This document shows positions 1-9,596 of a DNA stretch of 39,511 nt, piece by piece (the first letter of the stretch is position 1; every line of letters begins with the position of its first letter). The translations under genes and the position numbers were made by a program. The DNA comes from Actinomycetes bacterium (lineage in GTDB: Bacteria; Actinomycetota; Acidimicrobiia; Acidimicrobiales; Bog-793), in NCBI GenBank assembly GCA_021838945.1, contig JAKCCH010000017.1:1-39511 (forward strand), in the 5' to 3' direction. The notes beneath the pieces were generated by a model. That model did not search any database and was not told where the DNA came from. It worked only from the letters and a program-made list of their open reading frames with translations.

Positions 1-54
1 GGGTTCGGAGCGGGCATGACCTGGGCGAGCGCGGTCGTCCGCTGGGGTCGATGA
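1..54 (+). CDS. fabH: 3-oxoacyl-ACP synthase III (FabH), C-terminal fragment cut by window edge
   Basis: Frame 1 reads GFGAGMTWASAVVRWGR*, a typical FabH C-terminus; the stop overlaps the fabG ATG (ATGA). Confidence 0.8.
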   Translation, partial: GFGAGMTWASAVVRWGR

Positions 55-785
55 GCGACGGCCGCATTGCCTTCGTCACAGGGGGATCCAAAGGCATCGG
101 CTTGGCCTGCGCCCGCCGACTGCAGGTTGAGGGCTACCAGGTGGCCGTCACGTGGCGAACCTCGCCGCTCGAAGACCTCGACGGTCCGGATGGCACCGTA
201 CCGATCCTCCCGATCGAGTGCGACGTGGCTTTGCCGGGCGACGTCGACCGTGCCTTCGCCGAGGTGGAGGCGAACCTCGGCAACGTCGAAGTGCTCGTCT
301 GCTCAGCTGGCATCACCGATGACACGCTGCTTCTCCGAATGTCGGAGGAGAAGTGGCAGCGCGTCCTCGAGACGAACCTGACCGCGGCGTTCCGCGCGAC
401 GAAACGTGCCTCGGCCCGCATGCTCCGTGCCCGCCACGGGCGCATCATCCTGATCTCGTCGGTGGTCGCCTATCTCGGGTCGGCTGGCCAGACGAACTAT
501 GCCGCCTCGAAGGCCGGCCTCATCGGGTTCGCGCGGTCGCTCGCCCGCGAGCTTGCGGAGCGCAACATCACCGTGAACGTGGTCGCACCGGGAGTCGTGG
601 CGACCGACATGACCTCCGCCCTCGGTGAGGAGCGGATCGCGGCGCTGACGGCGATGGTGCCGATGCGCCGCGCAGCCGCACCGGAGGAGGTCGCGAGCGC
701 CGTAGCCTGGCTGGCGGCCGACGAGGCAGCGTACGTGACCGGGGCGGTGATTCCCGTTGACGGCGGTCTCGGGATGGGACACTGA
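51..785 (+). CDS. fabG: 3-oxoacyl-ACP reductase FabG (SDR family)
   Basis: TGGSKGIG nucleotide motif, S...YAASK catalytic motif, located between fabH and acpP. Confidence 0.93.
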   Translation: MSDGRIAFVTGGSKGIGLACARRLQVEGYQVAVTWRTSPLEDLDGPDGTVPILPIECDVALPGDVDRAFAEVEANLGNVEVLVCSAGITDDTLLLRMSEEKWQRVLETNLTAAFRATKRASARMLRARHGRIILISSVVAYLGSAGQTNYAASKAGLIGFARSLARELAERNITVNVVAPGVVATDMTSALGEERIAALTAMVPMRRAAAPEEVASAVAWLAADEAAYVTGAVIPVDGGLGMGH

Positions 786-803
786 CAACATCCGACACGA
801 AAG

Positions 804-1052
804 GTGATCGACGTGGACAACGAAGCTGCCTTCGACAAGTTCAAGAGCTGTGCGGTCGAAGTGCTCCAGGTACCGGAGGAGAAGATCACGCCGGGCGCAC
901 GTTTCTCAGACGATCTCGAGGCGGACAGCCTGGAGGTGGTCGAGCTCGTGATGGCGCTCGAGGAGGCGTTCGACATCACGGTGGAAGAGAGCGAGCTCGA
1001 AGGCGTCGAGACGATCGGCCAGGCCTTCGACCTCGTCACCTCCAAGCTCTGA
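804..1052 (+). CDS. acpP: acyl carrier protein
   Basis: 82 aa, DDLEADSLEVVELVMALEEAF phosphopantetheine-attachment motif (DSL); GTG start. Confidence 0.95.
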   Translation: MIDVDNEAAFDKFKSCAVEVLQVPEEKITPGARFSDDLEADSLEVVELVMALEEAFDITVEESELEGVETIGQAFDLVTSKL

Positions 1053-1062
1053 GGAGAGGCTG

Positions 1063-2244
1063 ATGCAGTTCGAGCGCCGGGGTCGGCGCCGGGTCGTCGT
1101 CACGGGCCTCGGCATCGTGTCGTGTGCCGGGATCGGGCTCGACGCATTCTTCGAAGGGTTGAACGGGCCGGCACCTGACGGTGAGCGCCGGGTGCACGAC
1201 TTCGACCCGAGCCCATGGTTCGACGTCAAGCAGGCACGCCGGGCAGACCGCTTCCAACAGTTCTCCGTCGCGGCTGCTCAGATGGCGCTCGACGACGCCG
1301 GCGAGCTCGACGCCGATCCGGCTCGGGCCGGCGTCGTGTTCGGGACCGGAGTCGGCGGCCTCCAGACACTCGAGGACCAGATCCAGGTCCTGCTCGAGAA
1401 GGGCCCGCGCCGGGTGTCGCCCTTCCTCGTGCCGATGTTGATGGCGAACGCCGGTGCGGCGGCGATCTCGATGCGCTTCGGTTGGCGGGGACCCTGCGAG
1501 ACGATCGTCACGGCGTGCGCAGCCGGCACCCAGTCCATCGGTGCCGCTTATCGGATCGTGGCGTCCGGTCGCTGCGACGTCGTGATGAGCGGGGGCGCCG
1601 AGGCGGCGATCACACCGGTCGCGCTGGCCGCGTTTCGGAACATGACGGCGCTGTCGAGCTCCGGAGAGTCCCGTCCCTTCGACCGACGTCGTGACGGGTT
1701 CGTCATGGGCGAGGGCGGCGGCGCGCTCGTCTTGGAGGATCTCGAGCACGCGACGCGCCGCGGCGCACGGATCTACGCGGAGGTGCTCGGCGCCGCCTCG
1801 ACGGCAGACGCCCACCACATCACGGCGCCGTCACCCGGTGGCGCGGGCGCCCTCGCCTGCATGGAGCTCGCCCTCGAAGACGCCGGCATCGTGGCCAAGG
1901 ACGTCCGGCACATCAACGCACACGGAACCTCCACACCGCTCAACGACCTGGCCGAAGCCGAGGCTGTCGAGAAGCTCTTCGGCTCCCCGACCCCGCCGGT
2001 CACGAGCCTCAAAGGTGTCACCGGGCACTCGCTCGGCGCGGCGGGCGCGATCGAAGGCGTTGCCGCCGCCCTCACCATCGACCGCGGCCAGATCCCCCCG
2101 ACCGCCGGGTTGGAGGACCTGGACCCCGAGATCCACCTCGACGTCGTCACCGGCGCGCCGGCTGCCTTCGAGGGCGGCGTCGTGCTTTCGAACAGCTTCG
2201 GCTTCGGCGGGCACAACGGGACGATCGTGCTGTCGAGCATCTGA
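1063..2244 (+). CDS. fabF: beta-ketoacyl-ACP synthase II (FabF)
   Basis: Cys active site TACAAGTQSIG, NAHGTSTPLND and KGVTGHSLGAAG His motifs. Confidence 0.95.
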   Translation: MQFERRGRRRVVVTGLGIVSCAGIGLDAFFEGLNGPAPDGERRVHDFDPSPWFDVKQARRADRFQQFSVAAAQMALDDAGELDADPARAGVVFGTGVGGLQTLEDQIQVLLEKGPRRVSPFLVPMLMANAGAAAISMRFGWRGPCETIVTACAAGTQSIGAAYRIVASGRCDVVMSGGAEAAITPVALAAFRNMTALSSSGESRPFDRRRDGFVMGEGGGALVLEDLEHATRRGARIYAEVLGAASTADAHHITAPSPGGAGALACMELALEDAGIVAKDVRHINAHGTSTPLNDLAEAEAVEKLFGSPTPPVTSLKGVTGHSLGAAGAIEGVAAALTIDRGQIPPTAGLEDLDPEIHLDVVTGAPAAFEGGVVLSNSFGFGGHNGTIVLSSI

Positions 2245-2256
2245 GCGCCCGAGCCC

Positions 2257-3840
2257 GTGCAGTCCCCGGATCTCGAGCTCTTCTCCTTCAGCGACGAAGG
2301 CCCATGGGTGGTCGACCCTCATGACCTGGCGTGGCGGCACAACGTCGATTCGTTGCGAGACCGCGTCCACCGTGAGCTGCCCGGGCTGATCCGGCGCCGA
2401 CGCGTGCCGCCCTTGCCCCGCATCTGGCGTGTGACCCGCACCCTCGGCACGGCGTTCGGCTTCTGGTACCTCTTCGACCGGCGCAAAGGGCGTGAGCTCT
2501 CCCGGAGCATGCTGTCGACACGCCTGCGCCTGAGCTTCCAGCGCCTCGGCCCCACCTACATCAAGTTGGGCCAGATCCTGTCCTCCGGCGAGGGGATCTT
2601 CCCCGAGGAGGTGGTGTCGCAGTTCCGCCTCTTGCGCGACCGGGTGCCGGCCGAGCACTTCGACGTCGTCAGGGCCACTCTCGAGGCGGAGCTGGCCGGC
2701 CCGCTCGAGGAGACGTTCGCGTCGTTCGAGCGCGAGCCGATCGCCGCCGCTTCGATCGCGCAGGTCCACCGCGCCGTGCTGCGCACCGGTGAGGAGGTCG
2801 TGGTCAAGGTGCAACGGCGGGACGTCGCCTCGCTCGTGCGGCACGACCTCGCCGTGATGAGCTTCATCGCCCCCCTCCTCGTCGGACGGATCCCCGTGTC
2901 GGCTCTCGCCAACCCGCCGGCGCTGATCGAGCTGTTCGCGCAGACGATCGTCGAGGAGCTCGACTTCCGCCTCGAGGCCGACAGCATGCTCGCCATCGGT
3001 CGCGTGCTCGCGATGACGAACCAGCGCTCGATCGTCGTGCCGCGGCCACACCGGACGCTCGTGACCCGGCGCATGCTCGTCATGGAATGCCTCTCGGGTT
3101 ACTCATGGGGCGACGTCGAGGCCATGCGCGAGGCCGGCATCGCCACGCAGGAGGTGCTGCGCGGGCTCACGATCGCGCTGCTCGAAGGCGCACTGCTGTA
3201 CGGCGTGTTCCACGGCGATCTGCACGGCGGGAACCTCTTCGTGCAGTCCGGAGGGCGCGTGGCCCTGCTCGATCACGGGATCACCGGACGGCTCGACGAG
3301 CCTCAGCGGCGCGCCTTCCTCCGGCTCCTCGTGGGGGGCACGACGAACGACCTGCCTAGTCAGATCGAGGCTCTCCGTGGGCTCGGCGCCCTACCGCCGG
3401 ACGCCGACACGGAGCAGGTCATCCGGGACCTCGGGCTCGACCGCCCGGCACAGGACATCACACTTTTGTCCGCAGAGGAGTTGACTGCGCAGATACGGGA
3501 CCTCACGCGTCAGCTGCTCTCCTACGGGGTCAAGATGCCGAAAGAGCTCATGCTGTTCGTGAAGGACCTCCTCTTCCTCGACGGTGCGGTGGCGACCATG
3601 GCACCGGAGATCGACCTCCTCGCCGAGGTCGCCGTCATCGCCGCCTACTTCGCCCAGCACCACGCCGCCCAGATCGCGGAAGAGGTCGGTGTCGACGTCC
3701 AGTCGACACCTGTGGACCTCGACGGGCTGCGCGCCTCGCTCGGCCTGTCGCTCGACACGCGTTCGATCACCTATCGCGAGATCCAGCAGCGGAGGGAGAC
3801 CGTCCGGGAGAAGTTCGAGGAGGCCGGCCACGGCGAGTGA
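2257..3840 (+). CDS. ABC1/UbiB (AarF) family atypical kinase
   Basis: KLGQ motif (YIKLGQILSS), Ala-rich loop (AAASIAQVHRA), HGDLHGGNLFV. Confidence 0.92.
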   Translation: MQSPDLELFSFSDEGPWVVDPHDLAWRHNVDSLRDRVHRELPGLIRRRRVPPLPRIWRVTRTLGTAFGFWYLFDRRKGRELSRSMLSTRLRLSFQRLGPTYIKLGQILSSGEGIFPEEVVSQFRLLRDRVPAEHFDVVRATLEAELAGPLEETFASFEREPIAAASIAQVHRAVLRTGEEVVVKVQRRDVASLVRHDLAVMSFIAPLLVGRIPVSALANPPALIELFAQTIVEELDFRLEADSMLAIGRVLAMTNQRSIVVPRPHRTLVTRRMLVMECLSGYSWGDVEAMREAGIATQEVLRGLTIALLEGALLYGVFHGDLHGGNLFVQSGGRVALLDHGITGRLDEPQRRAFLRLLVGGTTNDLPSQIEALRGLGALPPDADTEQVIRDLGLDRPAQDITLLSAEELTAQIRDLTRQLLSYGVKMPKELMLFVKDLLFLDGAVATMAPEIDLLAEVAVIAAYFAQHHAAQIAEEVGVDVQSTPVDLDGLRASLGLSLDTRSITYREIQQRRETVREKFEEAGHGE

Positions 3841-3889
3841 GGGACCGCGATGGGGTGACCCGGGCCGCGATCCGACGTCACGTGTGCTT

Positions 3890-3909
3890 GCCGGTCTAAA
3901 CTGACCGGC
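3890..3909. promoter_or_regulatory. perfect 7-bp inverted repeat GCCGGTC-TAAACT-GACCGGC, candidate operator/promoter of the downstream repeat gene
   Basis: Direct reading; the loop TAAACT resembles a -10 hexamer; followed by palindrome TACTAGTA (3911-3918). Confidence 0.45.
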
Positions 3910-3957
3910 GTACTAGTAAGCCGAGGGGCGGTACAGCGAGGGGATAGCAGCCGCACC

Positions 3958-4770
3958 ATGCCGAAGACGACCACCCCTGGCAAGTCCAAGACAGCACGCC
4001 CGAATGCGCCCGCCCAGACGGCCGTCACGAGCGGTTACCTTCTCACCTGCGGAGACGGCAAGGTGTTCACCTTCGGCAGCTGTGCCTTCGCAGGGGATGC
4101 CTCGGACAGCCTGCTCGGGCAGCCGATCGTGGCCGCCGCCGTCATCCCTGGTGGTTACTTCCTCTGTGGGGGCGACGGCTCCGTCCTGACGTTCGGCTCT
4201 GCGCGGTTCTTCGGGGCCGCGACAGGCGCTTCGTTGGACCACCCGGTGGTGGCGATGGCCGCCGCGCCCGACGGCAAGGGTTACTGGCTCGCCGGAGGCG
4301 ACGGCGCGCTCTACTGCTTCGGTTCGGCGGAGGACTTCGGGTCCGCCCGCAGCTATCCGCTCGAACATCCCGTCGTCGGCTTCTCGATCACGCCGACCGG
4401 CGAGGGTTACTTCTTCGTCACGGCAGACGGCACCGTCTACGACTTCGGGGATGCGCGCTACGACGGCTGTCTCCGAGACGAGCCCCTCCCCGCCCCGGTG
4501 GTCGCGATCGCGACGGCAGGGTCGCCGGACGGTTATTGGCTCGCCTGTGCCGACGGCACAGTTCGCCCGTTCGGGACTGCTCAGGACATCGGCAGTGCGA
4601 CCGACGCCTCGGCGAGGATCATCGGCATCGCAGCCACCTCGAGCGGGAAGGGCTACGTCCTGGCGGGTGCGGACGGCTCCGTCCGAGGTCTCGGGGATGC
4701 GACGATCTCCGGCGACGCCACGTCGGGCGTTCGAGTGACACCCGTGGTCGCCGTCGCCTGCCTCGGCTGA
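3958..4770 (+). CDS. tandem-repeat protein (~6 x ~40 aa, GYxLxxxDGxVxxFGxAxxxG), probable beta-propeller
   Basis: Six repeats beginning GYLLTCGDG, GYFLCGGDG, GYWLAGGDG, GYFFVTADG, GYWLACADG, GYVLAGADG; no obvious signal peptide. Confidence 0.8.
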   Translation: MPKTTTPGKSKTARPNAPAQTAVTSGYLLTCGDGKVFTFGSCAFAGDASDSLLGQPIVAAAVIPGGYFLCGGDGSVLTFGSARFFGAATGASLDHPVVAMAAAPDGKGYWLAGGDGALYCFGSAEDFGSARSYPLEHPVVGFSITPTGEGYFFVTADGTVYDFGDARYDGCLRDEPLPAPVVAIATAGSPDGYWLACADGTVRPFGTAQDIGSATDASARIIGIAATSSGKGYVLAGADGSVRGLGDATISGDATSGVRVTPVVAVACLG

Positions 4771-4791
4771 CCCGCTGACCTCCGCCTTCGC

Positions 4792-5235
4792 CTACGGAGC
4801 CTGTCCGACTCCCACGATCCTCGCCGTGCCGCTCGAGTTCTCGGTGGCAACGTAGAAATAGACAGAGATCCCCTCGCAGCGGGCGAGCAAGACCTGCTCG
4901 TCGGCATATCCGGACGGAAGGCTCGGGGCACTCGTCCCCGCCGCTGGGCTCGGGCCGCTCACGCTGCAGGCGAGGAAGTGATGGCGGTCCGGGCGGCGCA
5001 GCTCCCGACAGGTCGTGCTCGGGAGTCCGCCCGCCGGTATGTAGAGCTTCGGCATCATGGCGCTGCAGTCCCCGGCGTTGTACGACGAGATGAACGATTG
5101 CACGAGGGCTGTCGGGTCACCGCCTCGCGATGTCGAGCCCGCCCAGGCGAACAGTCCCATCAGACCGAGGATCGGGACGGCGAGGCCGGCAAGAGCGAGC
5201 CGGCGGCGCGGCTCCGCGGGAAACACGGAAGGCAC
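4792..5235 (-). CDS. hypothetical membrane-anchored protein (one N-terminal TM)
   Basis: 147 aa; LALAGLAVPILGLMGLFAWAG TM segment followed by a soluble Cys-containing domain. Confidence 0.6.
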   Translation of the reverse strand: MPSVFPAEPRRRLALAGLAVPILGLMGLFAWAGSTSRGGDPTALVQSFISSYNAGDCSAMMPKLYIPAGGLPSTTCRELRRPDRHHFLACSVSGPSPAAGTSAPSLPSGYADEQVLLARCEGISVYFYVATENSSGTARIVGVGQAP

Positions 5236-5410
5236 CGGCGCAGCCTATCCAAGCCGGCCCCTCGACCTTGGCCCGGCTGCCGGGCATGGGGCCGGGAGGG
5301 TCGCCCCGAGGTTTCGCGCACTTCCGGCTGGCGTAGTATCTCATCTGGTTTCATGTCATCTCGGCATCAACGCCCTTTGACTGTTCCCCCGACGCGGAGG
5401 CATCCCGGCC

Positions 5411-5881
5411 ATGACGCCGATCTCAACGAACGTCCTACGAGCGCACCTCGGAGCGGATTTCGAGTGCACGTTTCTCGACCTCGTCCGGATCTATGGCGAG
5501 GACCTCACCGATGAGATCCTCTTCGACGAGCTCGCCGACTACCTGAGCGACGCCGTCATGAGCCCCTTCGCCGAGGACAAGGTCATCGAACGCTGCTGCC
5601 AGGCGCTCGACGAGCTCTGCACCACTCCGGGCATCGACCCGGTGCGGATGGTCTACGGACGAGTTCTGGGCGACCTCTCGCCGGTGGTGCTGCAGCGGCT
5701 TCGCTCTTACCTCGGGCCTCGGCTCGAGGCGCTGCTCGATGAGGTCGAACAGCTCGACGAGCTCGGAGAGCTCGGAGAGCCCGATGACATCGACGAGCTC
5801 CTGTTGTACGAGATCGCCCGGCTCGAAGCTCCAGCGGGCCGAGCAGGCCGCGGGGACGACCGTGGCCGACCGGCTGTCTAA
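5411..5881 (+). CDS. conserved-looking acidic hypothetical protein
   Basis: 156 aa ORF in a strand-consistent gap, acidic helical composition; ends 6 bp before the convergent pheT stop. Confidence 0.55.
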   Translation: MTPISTNVLRAHLGADFECTFLDLVRIYGEDLTDEILFDELADYLSDAVMSPFAEDKVIERCCQALDELCTTPGIDPVRMVYGRVLGDLSPVVLQRLRSYLGPRLEALLDEVEQLDELGELGEPDDIDELLLYEIARLEAPAGRAGRGDDRGRPAV

Positions 5882-5887
5882 GGGTGT

Positions 5888-8464
5888 CTAACGGAGGGTC
5901 GCCGGGAGCGCCGCTTGCACCGAGTCGACGCAACGCCGGCGGACCTCCGCCACCTCGGCATCCGTCAAGGTCCGGTCGAGAGCCACCAGCCTGAGTCGGA
6001 ACGCCAGCGACCGCCGCCCTTCCGGCACGCCGGCGCCGCGGTACACGTCGAACAGCTCGAGCCGCTCGCAGAGGTCGCCCGCTGCGGTCCGGATCACCGC
6101 CTCGACCTGACGCGCCGGCACCGACTCGTCGACGCTGAACGCAAGGTCGATGTCGCTCGAGGGGTAACGGCTGACCGGTCGCGCGAGCTCGGCTCGACGG
6201 GGCGCCCCGACAAGACGGTCGAGGTGGAGCTCCAGCCAGCCGACTCGGTCGTGCGGCACGCCGAACGCGGCGAGCACGTCGGGGTCGACCTCGCCGACAG
6301 CTCCGAGGACGGTGCCGGGAGCCAGTTCGCCGGGCTCGTGGGGCACCCCGGCGAGAGTGTCGGGACTAGCGACCACGAGGAGGCCGGAGCGCGCGCGGTG
6401 CAGTCCGCCGAGGTTCTCTGTGCCGTCGGAGTCCTGGGTCACCTCGATGCCCTCCAGGCCGACGGCATCGGCAACCACCCGCCATGCGTTCACGGCCGCG
6501 CCCGCGTCGTCGTTCTGTCGCGCCAGCACCAGTGCGACACGCTCCCCTTCCTCCGGCGCGGTCACGAGCTCAAAGCCGCCGGCGAGGCCGAAGACGTCGC
6601 CCACCTCGAAGAGGCGAATCCAAGGGTTCCGGTGGCCGGCGTTGTGACGAAGGGCCGTAAGCAGGCCGGCGAGGAGGCCGCCGCGCATCACCGACTCCTC
6701 GGCCACCATCGGGTTGGAGAGCGGGATCAGCGACCGTGTGACGCCGGCAAGCTGCTGCTCCGCGGGATCGACGATGGAGCTCGTCCACGCCTCGTGTGCG
6801 CCGAGGCCCGCCAGCACCCGGCGGACCCGGCGGCGAAGCCGCTGGAGCTCGTCGAGCTTCCCGACGTAGGGCGATCGCCGGTCGCTCTTCGGGATGCGCC
6901 GGTAGCCGTAGGTGCGGGCGACGTCCTCGATCACATCCACCTCGCGGGTCACGTCCGGCCGGAAGGAGGGGACGATGACCGGCACCTGCTCGACCCCGGC
7001 GCCATCTGCGGGCCTGGTGCCGCCGTCGGCACCCTCGCGGGTGTCCGTGATCTCGTAACCGATCGGCCGGAGCAGGTCCATCATCTGCTCGGCGGAGAGT
7101 GACAGCCCGAGCAACGCGTTCACGCGAGGCGGTCGGAGGGTGAGGTTCGTCCGCTCAAACGGGCGTGGGTTGGCCTCCACGAGACCACGCGCGACAACCG
7201 GGGGCTCGACGCCCGCGGCGACCGCGGCGTCGACGACGAGCTCGCAGAACCGGTCGGCCGCTCGCTCCATCCCTTCGGGATCGACTCCCCGCTCGAAACG
7301 GATGGATGCCTCCGTTCGAAGCCCGACGTGCCGCGAGGTGCGGCCGACGGCCAGCGCCGAGAAGCGCGCCACCTCGAGCAGCACCTGACCAGTGCCCTCG
7401 CTGATCTCACTCGAGTGGCCTCCCATGACGCCGGCGATGCCGACGGGCACATCGTTGGCGCTGCAGATCAGGCCGTCGAGGCCAGCAAGCAGGTCGTCGT
7501 CGCGGCGTTCCCGGCCACCGAGGATGCGGGTCGCGCCGTCGAGCGTCACGATCGTCTCCCCGGGGTGCGCCGCCCGCACCCGCAGGCCACCGCCCCCGAG
7601 GAGAGCGAGGTCGTATGGGTGGTTCGGCTGCCCGAGCTCGAGCATCACATAGTTCGAAGCGTCGACGACGTGGTTGATCGGGCGCATGCCGGCAAGGATG
7701 AGCCGTCGCTGGACCACGAGCGGCGACGGTGCGGGGCGGATGCCGGTGAGCACCCGGCCGAGGAGGCGCTGGCACAGCTCGGGCGCGTCGATCTCGATCG
7801 TCGCCAGATCGACCGCGGGGCGCTCGCCCTCTGTCACCCGCGGCTCGGGCGTGTGCAACGGCAGGCCGTAGTGCGCCGCGAGGTCCCGGGCGATGCCGAG
7901 CATCGACAGGCAGTCCGGTCGGTTCGGCTCGATCGCGAGGTCGAACACCACGTCGAGGCTCATGCCGAGGTGGTCGCTCAGAGGTGTCCCGAGCGTGAAG
8001 CCCGGGACGTGAGGCGCCTCGGAGCCCGGGCGTGCCAAGACGAGGATCCCCTCGTGGTCCTCGCTCAGGCGCAGCTCACGCCCCGAGCAGAGCATCCCGT
8101 TCGAGACGACGCCCTTCATCTTGCGGCGCTCCATGCGGAAGTCGCCGGGAAGGACGCTTCCGACCGGAGCCAGCACGACCACGTCTCCCGCCTCGAAGTT
8201 CCACGCTCCGCAGACGACCTCAGTGGTCTCACCGCCGCCCCGGTCGACGACGACCCGTCGGATCCGGTCGGCGCCTTTGATGGGCGCGACCTCGAGCACC
8301 CGGGCGAGGACGACGTCGCTCAGCCCTTCCCCGACCCACTCGGTTCGCTCGACCACGAGGCCGAGCGAATCGAGCTCGGATGCGAGCTCCACGACCGAGG
8401 AGCGATCGCCTGCTTCTGCTGACAACGGCGTCAGCGCCCGCAACCATGACAAGGGTGCCCTCAT
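5888..8464 (-). CDS. pheT: phenylalanyl-tRNA synthetase beta subunit
   Basis: MRAPLSWLRAL start, N-terminal tRNA-binding domain, B3/B4, B5 and FDX-ACB-like C-terminus; the ORF-track start is over-extended. Confidence 0.95.
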   Translation of the reverse strand: MRAPLSWLRALTPLSAEAGDRSSVVELASELDSLGLVVERTEWVGEGLSDVVLARVLEVAPIKGADRIRRVVVDRGGGETTEVVCGAWNFEAGDVVVLAPVGSVLPGDFRMERRKMKGVVSNGMLCSGRELRLSEDHEGILVLARPGSEAPHVPGFTLGTPLSDHLGMSLDVVFDLAIEPNRPDCLSMLGIARDLAAHYGLPLHTPEPRVTEGERPAVDLATIEIDAPELCQRLLGRVLTGIRPAPSPLVVQRRLILAGMRPINHVVDASNYVMLELGQPNHPYDLALLGGGGLRVRAAHPGETIVTLDGATRILGGRERRDDDLLAGLDGLICSANDVPVGIAGVMGGHSSEISEGTGQVLLEVARFSALAVGRTSRHVGLRTEASIRFERGVDPEGMERAADRFCELVVDAAVAAGVEPPVVARGLVEANPRPFERTNLTLRPPRVNALLGLSLSAEQMMDLLRPIGYEITDTREGADGGTRPADGAGVEQVPVIVPSFRPDVTREVDVIEDVARTYGYRRIPKSDRRSPYVGKLDELQRLRRRVRRVLAGLGAHEAWTSSIVDPAEQQLAGVTRSLIPLSNPMVAEESVMRGGLLAGLLTALRHNAGHRNPWIRLFEVGDVFGLAGGFELVTAPEEGERVALVLARQNDDAGAAVNAWRVVADAVGLEGIEVTQDSDGTENLGGLHRARSGLLVVASPDTLAGVPHEPGELAPGTVLGAVGEVDPDVLAAFGVPHDRVGWLELHLDRLVGAPRRAELARPVSRYPSSDIDLAFSVDESVPARQVEAVIRTAAGDLCERLELFDVYRGAGVPEGRRSLAFRLRLVALDRTLTDAEVAEVRRRCVDSVQAALPATLR

Positions 8465-8519
8465 GGCGCCGCCCTGTCGGATCCCCCGCTGCTGCTCGGC
8501 AGCGTCCTGAGTTGGCCTT

Positions 8520-9596
8520 TCATGCGAACTGCCGCAAGAAGCGTACGTCGTTCTCGACGAACGCCCGCATGTCCGAGATCCCGTGTCGCATGATGGCGAG
8601 CCGGTCCACGCCGAAGCCGAACGCGAAGCCAGTCCACTCCTCCGGATCGACACCGGTCGCCTCGAGCACGGCCGGATGCACCATGCCGCAGCCACCGAGC
8701 TCGATCCATCCGGTCATTGAGCATGTGCGGCAGCCGCTGCCGCCACAGATCTGGCACGTCATCTCGAACTCGGCGGACGGCTCCGTGAAGGGGAAGTACG
8801 CCGGGCGGAGGCGTGTCGAGACCTGCTCCCCGAAGATCGCGTGCACGAACGTGTCGATCGTGCCGGCGAGATCGCCGAATGTGATGCCGTGATCGATCAC
8901 GAGCCCCTCCAGCTGGTGGAAGACGGGCAGGTGCGTGGCATCAGGCGTGTCTCTGCGGTAGACCCGCCCGGGCACGACGGCGTAGATGGGGAGCTCGCCT
9001 CGCTCGAGGAGGTGGATCTGCACCGGAGAGGTGTGAGTACGGAGCAGGTACCGCGCGTCCTCGCTTCCGGCCAGCTCGAGGAAGAAGGTGTCGACCGAGC
9101 TCCGAGCCGGATGGTCGAGCGGGATGTTGAGAGCTTGGAAGTTGTACCAGTCCGTCTCCACCTCGGGGCCCTCGGCGATCTCGTAGCCCATGCCGACGAA
9201 CACGTCCTCGAGCTGCTCACGCACCTCCGTCACGAGGTGCAGGTGCCCAGCCAGCTCGCCCGGGAGGACCTCGGACAGATCGAGGTGGTCGGCCGCCATG
9301 CGCTCGGCACGCTCGACCGCTTCGAGCTCGGCTCGGCGGCTGTCGGCCATGTCCTCGAGGCGGCGGCGCAACTCGTGAAGCACCTGTCCGGCCGACTTGC
9401 GCCCGTCAGGCGAGATCCGGCCGAGCTCGCGGTACAGCCCGGAGAAGCGCGACCGCTTCCCGAGAGCGTCCCTCTCAGCGGCGTCGAGTGCCGGCAGGCT
9501 CGATGCTGCCTCGATCGCGGCGCGCGCCTCGGCTTCGATCTCACCGAGCTCGGCGCTCGTGAAGGGTTGATCCTCGCCGGCCATCCGGTCGGTCAT
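8520..9596 (-). CDS. pheS: phenylalanyl-tRNA synthetase alpha subunit
   Basis: Class II motifs (HPARSSVDTFF, RTHTSPVQIH, FHQLEGLVID, GFGVDRLAIMRHGI); ATG overlaps the methyltransferase TGA. Confidence 0.95.
   Translation of the reverse strand: MTDRMAGEDQPFTSAELGEIEAEARAAIEAASSLPALDAAERDALGKRSRFSGLYRELGRISPDGRKSAGQVLHELRRRLEDMADSRRAELEAVERAERMAADHLDLSEVLPGELAGHLHLVTEVREQLEDVFVGMGYEIAEGPEVETDWYNFQALNIPLDHPARSSVDTFFLELAGSEDARYLLRTHTSPVQIHLLERGELPIYAVVPGRVYRRDTPDATHLPVFHQLEGLVIDHGITFGDLAGTIDTFVHAIFGEQVSTRLRPAYFPFTEPSAEFEMTCQICGGSGCRTCSMTGWIELGGCGMVHPAVLEATGVDPEEWTGFAFGFGVDRLAIMRHGISDMRAFVENDVRFLRQFA

Noticed and set aside
4771-4801. CTCCG...CGGAG inverted repeat in the convergent gap as a bidirectional terminator
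   Set aside because: Only 5 bp with a 10-nt loop and no T-tract on either strand.
5915-8422. Long plus-strand ORFs (395 aa, 364 aa) opposite pheT
   Set aside because: Antisense to conserved PheT domains; no family signature.
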